From Mycobacteriales bacterium (lineage in GTDB: Bacteria; Actinomycetota; Actinomycetes; Mycobacteriales; Mycobacteriaceae): a stretch of DNA of 64,000 nt. The stretch is from the NCBI GenBank assembly GCA_018376445.1, contig JAHABL010000002.1:1-64000 (forward strand). The letters run 5' to 3'. Positions 62,047 through 64,000 of the stretch are shown piece after piece (position 1 is the stretch's first letter; every line of letters starts with the position of its first letter). A model generated the notes under the pieces. That model saw nothing but the letters and a program-made list of their open reading frames with translations. It made no database searches and was not told the DNA's origin. Position numbers and translations under genes: made by a program.

Positions 62047-64000
62047 TTAGGTGTTAAAGTACTTCGCCTCAGGATGGTAGAGGACGAAAGCGTCTGTGGA
62101 CTGCTCGGGGTGCAACTGGTATTCCTCCGACAAGACGATACCTGCCCGTTCAGGTTCGAGAAGCTCCATCATCTTTTCACGGTCTTCTAGGTTTGGGCAG
62201 GCGCCATAACCGAAGGAGAAGCGTGCACCCCGATACTTGAGATCGAAGTAGTCAGCTTTGTCTATGGAGTCCTCTGAGCCGGCGGAGGAGCCATCAGACA
62301 GTTTGAGTTCGTGTCTAATACGTTCGTGCCAGTATTCGGCGAGAGCCTCGGTGAGCTGAACCGATAAACCATGTGTCTCAAGGTAATTGCGGTAGTCGTT
62401 CTGGGCGAAAAACTCATCAGCATAGTCAGCGATAGGAGTACCCATGGTGACAACTTGGAACGGTAGAACATCAACTTGCCCAGTCTGCTCCATGCGGGCG
62501 CGAGACTGAACAAAGTCGGCAATGCAGAGGAAGCGGGGGCGCTGCTGGCGGGGGAACGTGAAACGAAGCCTCTCTGGTGCATCTGGTCGAGGCTCGGTGA
62601 GAATGACGATGTCATTCCCTTCTGACACTGCAGGGAAGTATCCGTAGACAACGCAAGCATCATTGAGTACGCCCCGGGTGGACATTTCGTTGAGCCAGAG
62701 ACGAAGCCGTGGCTCACCCTCGGTTGCGACGAGTTCGTCGTAGTCAGGGCCATCACTCCCACGTGTCGGCCGCAAGCCCCATTGTCCGAGGAAGAGTGCA
62801 CGATGATCGAGAGTACTGACATAATTTTGGTAAGGTATGCCCTTCACGATGCGGGTACCCCAGAAGGGTGGGGTTGCTAAGGGGACGTCCACTGCCACCT
62901 CGGAGCGTTCCGGAATAACGATGTCCTCCTGCTGAGCAGCCCGTTTTTCCGCAATGCGCTTGGAACGTTCGCGCCGCTCAAGACGGGCCGCTTTCTTTTT
63001 CGCTCGTTCTTCTTCAGCAGCCAAGGCTGCCAGTGCGGCCGGACTTTCTGGGGCGAAGTCGATGACACGACGTCCGTGTTTTGCGTCCATGATTTCGCCG
63101 AGCAGCCGCAGTGTCTCAAAGGCGTCTTTGGCGTAGTAGACCTCACCTTCATAGATCTCTGCTAGATCGTCTTCGACGTAGCCGCGGGTCAGTGCAGCCC
63201 CGCCCAGGACAACGGGGTACTTCTGGGCAAGTCCACGGTCGTTTAGCTCAATGAGGTTTTCCTTCATCACGACTGTGGACTTCACCAGTAGACCAGACAT
63301 ACCGATGACGTCGCAGTTGTTGATTTCTGCCGCTTCGATAATGTTGTTGATGGGCTGTTTAATACCAATGTTGACGGTGTCATAGCCATTGTTAGAAAGA
63401 ATGATATCGACGAGGTTCTTGCCGATGTCGTGCACATCGCCTTTCACAGTGGCGAGGAGCATATTGCCTTTGGACGTCTCCTCCCCTTCTGTCCGTTCGA
63501 TAAACGGTTCGAGGAAGGAGACTGCAATCTTCATGATTTCCGCGGATTGCAGCACGAAGGGAAGTTGAATCTGTCCTGCCCCGAAGAGCTCACCAACGGT
63601 TTTCATGCCTTCAAGGAGGACATCGTTGATAATCTCAAGTGCTGGTTTTTCGTCGAGTGCTGCAGTGAGATCCTCTTCGATCCCACTACGTTCACCATCG
63701 ACAATTCGCTGTTGTAGGCGTTCCATGAGCGGTAACGCGGCGAGCGCTTCTGCTCTGGCTTCGCGCATGCTGGACGCATCGACGCCTTCGAAAAGGTCCA
63801 TGTAGCGCTGGAGGGGGTTCTCCACTCTGTCGCGACGATCCCAGATGAGGTCAAGCGCGGCCTCCTTGGCCTCATCCTCGATCTTGTTCATGGGAAGAAT
63901 CTTGGAACTATGCGCGATGGCAGTATCGAGTCCCGCTTCCATCAACTCGTTGAGGAAGACAGAGTTGAGAACTTGGCGAGCCGCTGGACTAAGGCCGAAA
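62047..64000 (-). CDS. metH: Cobalamin-dependent methionine synthase MetH, C-terminal part (gene continues beyond window)
   Basis: 651 codons are inside the window and the frame is still open at base 64000. It begins in the end of the pterin domain (FGLSPAARQVLNSVF). The cap and B12-binding modules follow, with GDVHDIGKN, whose His is the cobalt ligand, and GLLVKSTVVMKENL. The C-terminal AdoMet reactivation domain ends the protein (RPTRGSDGPDY, RFSFGYGACPN). An Arg/Lys-rich linker (about 305-345 of the visible part) separates B12 and activation domains. It makes methionine from homocysteine and methyl-THF. Confidence 0.96.
   Translation of the reverse strand, partial: FGLSPAARQVLNSVFLNELMEAGLDTAIAHSSKILPMNKIEDEAKEAALDLIWDRRDRVENPLQRYMDLFEGVDASSMREARAEALAALPLMERLQQRIVDGERSGIEEDLTAALDEKPALEIINDVLLEGMKTVGELFGAGQIQLPFVLQSAEIMKIAVSFLEPFIERTEGEETSKGNMLLATVKGDVHDIGKNLVDIILSNNGYDTVNIGIKQPINNIIEAAEINNCDVIGMSGLLVKSTVVMKENLIELNDRGLAQKYPVVLGGAALTRGYVEDDLAEIYEGEVYYAKDAFETLRLLGEIMDAKHGRRVIDFAPESPAALAALAAEEERAKKKAARLERRERSKRIAEKRAAQQEDIVIPERSEVAVDVPLATPPFWGTRIVKGIPYQNYVSTLDHRALFLGQWGLRPTRGSDGPDYDELVATEGEPRLRLWLNEMSTRGVLNDACVVYGYFPAVSEGNDIVILTEPRPDAPERLRFTFPRQQRPRFLCIADFVQSRARMEQTGQVDVLPFQVVTMGTPIADYADEFFAQNDYRNYLETHGLSVQLTEALAEYWHERIRHELKLSDGSSAGSEDSIDKADYFDLKYRGARFSFGYGACPNLEDREKMMELLEPERAGIVLSEEYQLHPEQSTDAFVLYHPEAKYFNT

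Overview
The window looks like chromosome from a Mycobacteriales actinobacterium close to Corynebacterium, Lawsonella or Dietzia. Base composition is only moderately GC-rich (mid-50s % by eye), GTG starts are frequent, and gene order follows blocks I recall from Mycobacterium tuberculosis: Rv1691-Rv1713, Rv1821-Rv1830, Rv1841c-Rv1842c, Rv2049c-Rv2073c and Rv2092c-Rv2124c. Two corynebacterial traits are present. The lipoprotein N-acyltransferase and the polyprenol-phosphate mannose synthase are separate genes, and the pupylation cluster has no proteasome core genes. The species cannot be fixed from sequence reading alone.

Layout. 1-140: the 3' end of a 5S rRNA gene and its terminator. 190-17518 (+): an information-processing and housekeeping run (Arg-rich TPR protein, HAD phosphatase, TlyA, NAD kinase, RecN, SteA/SteB, PyrG, Nudix, XerD, ParA, ScpA/ScpB, RluB, Cmk-Der), then tRNA-Pro(GGG). 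18028-25289 (+): SecA2, glutamate dehydrogenase, a CDP-alcohol phosphatidyltransferase, the FHA regulator GarA/OdhI, two MerR regulators and a bifunctional-nuclease-family protein. 25386-28500 (-): an anchored envelope protein and two CBS/CorC membrane proteins. 28664-31224 (+): an unrecognised gene, a hotdog thioesterase and a degenerate cyclopropane-synthase-like methyltransferase. 31225-31783 has no gene. 31784-35327: a zinc-finger protein, RbpA, Ppm1 and Lnt. 35327-47476: a cobalamin (aerobic corrin) cluster, cobN diverging from cobG-H-IJ, with sdr-cobL-cobM-cobK on the minus strand and an acyltransferase inserted. 47493-58234 (-): HelY, TatC, TatA, PafC, PafB, PafA, Pup, Dop, ARC. 58323-64000: TrmI, a divergent RecB-family exonuclease, HisG, HisE, a HAD phosphatase and the C-terminal part of MetH.

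How the genes work together. XerD, ParA, ScpA and ScpB serve chromosome segregation; SteA/SteB, FtsR and ResR point to cell division. Glutamate dehydrogenase lies close to garA, whose product controls the 2-oxoglutarate/glutamate node. The corrin cluster supplies the cofactor used by the B12-dependent MetH at the window end. Pup, PafA, Dop and ARC form a pupylation system without a proteasome, joined by chained overlaps to the DNA-damage regulators PafB/PafC.

Most unusual points: the Cmk-Der reading frame is joined at a C7 run and followed by a strong internal ribosome site and GTG; a perfect 11-bp-arm AT-rich palindrome sits across the predicted rbpA promoter; two sites match the spacing of the PafBC/RecA-independent damage promoter, one placed to give a leaderless exonuclease mRNA; and the cyclopropane-synthase relative appears to lack its catalytic residues. 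I found no insertion sequence, phage, CRISPR array or clear new multi-gene system.
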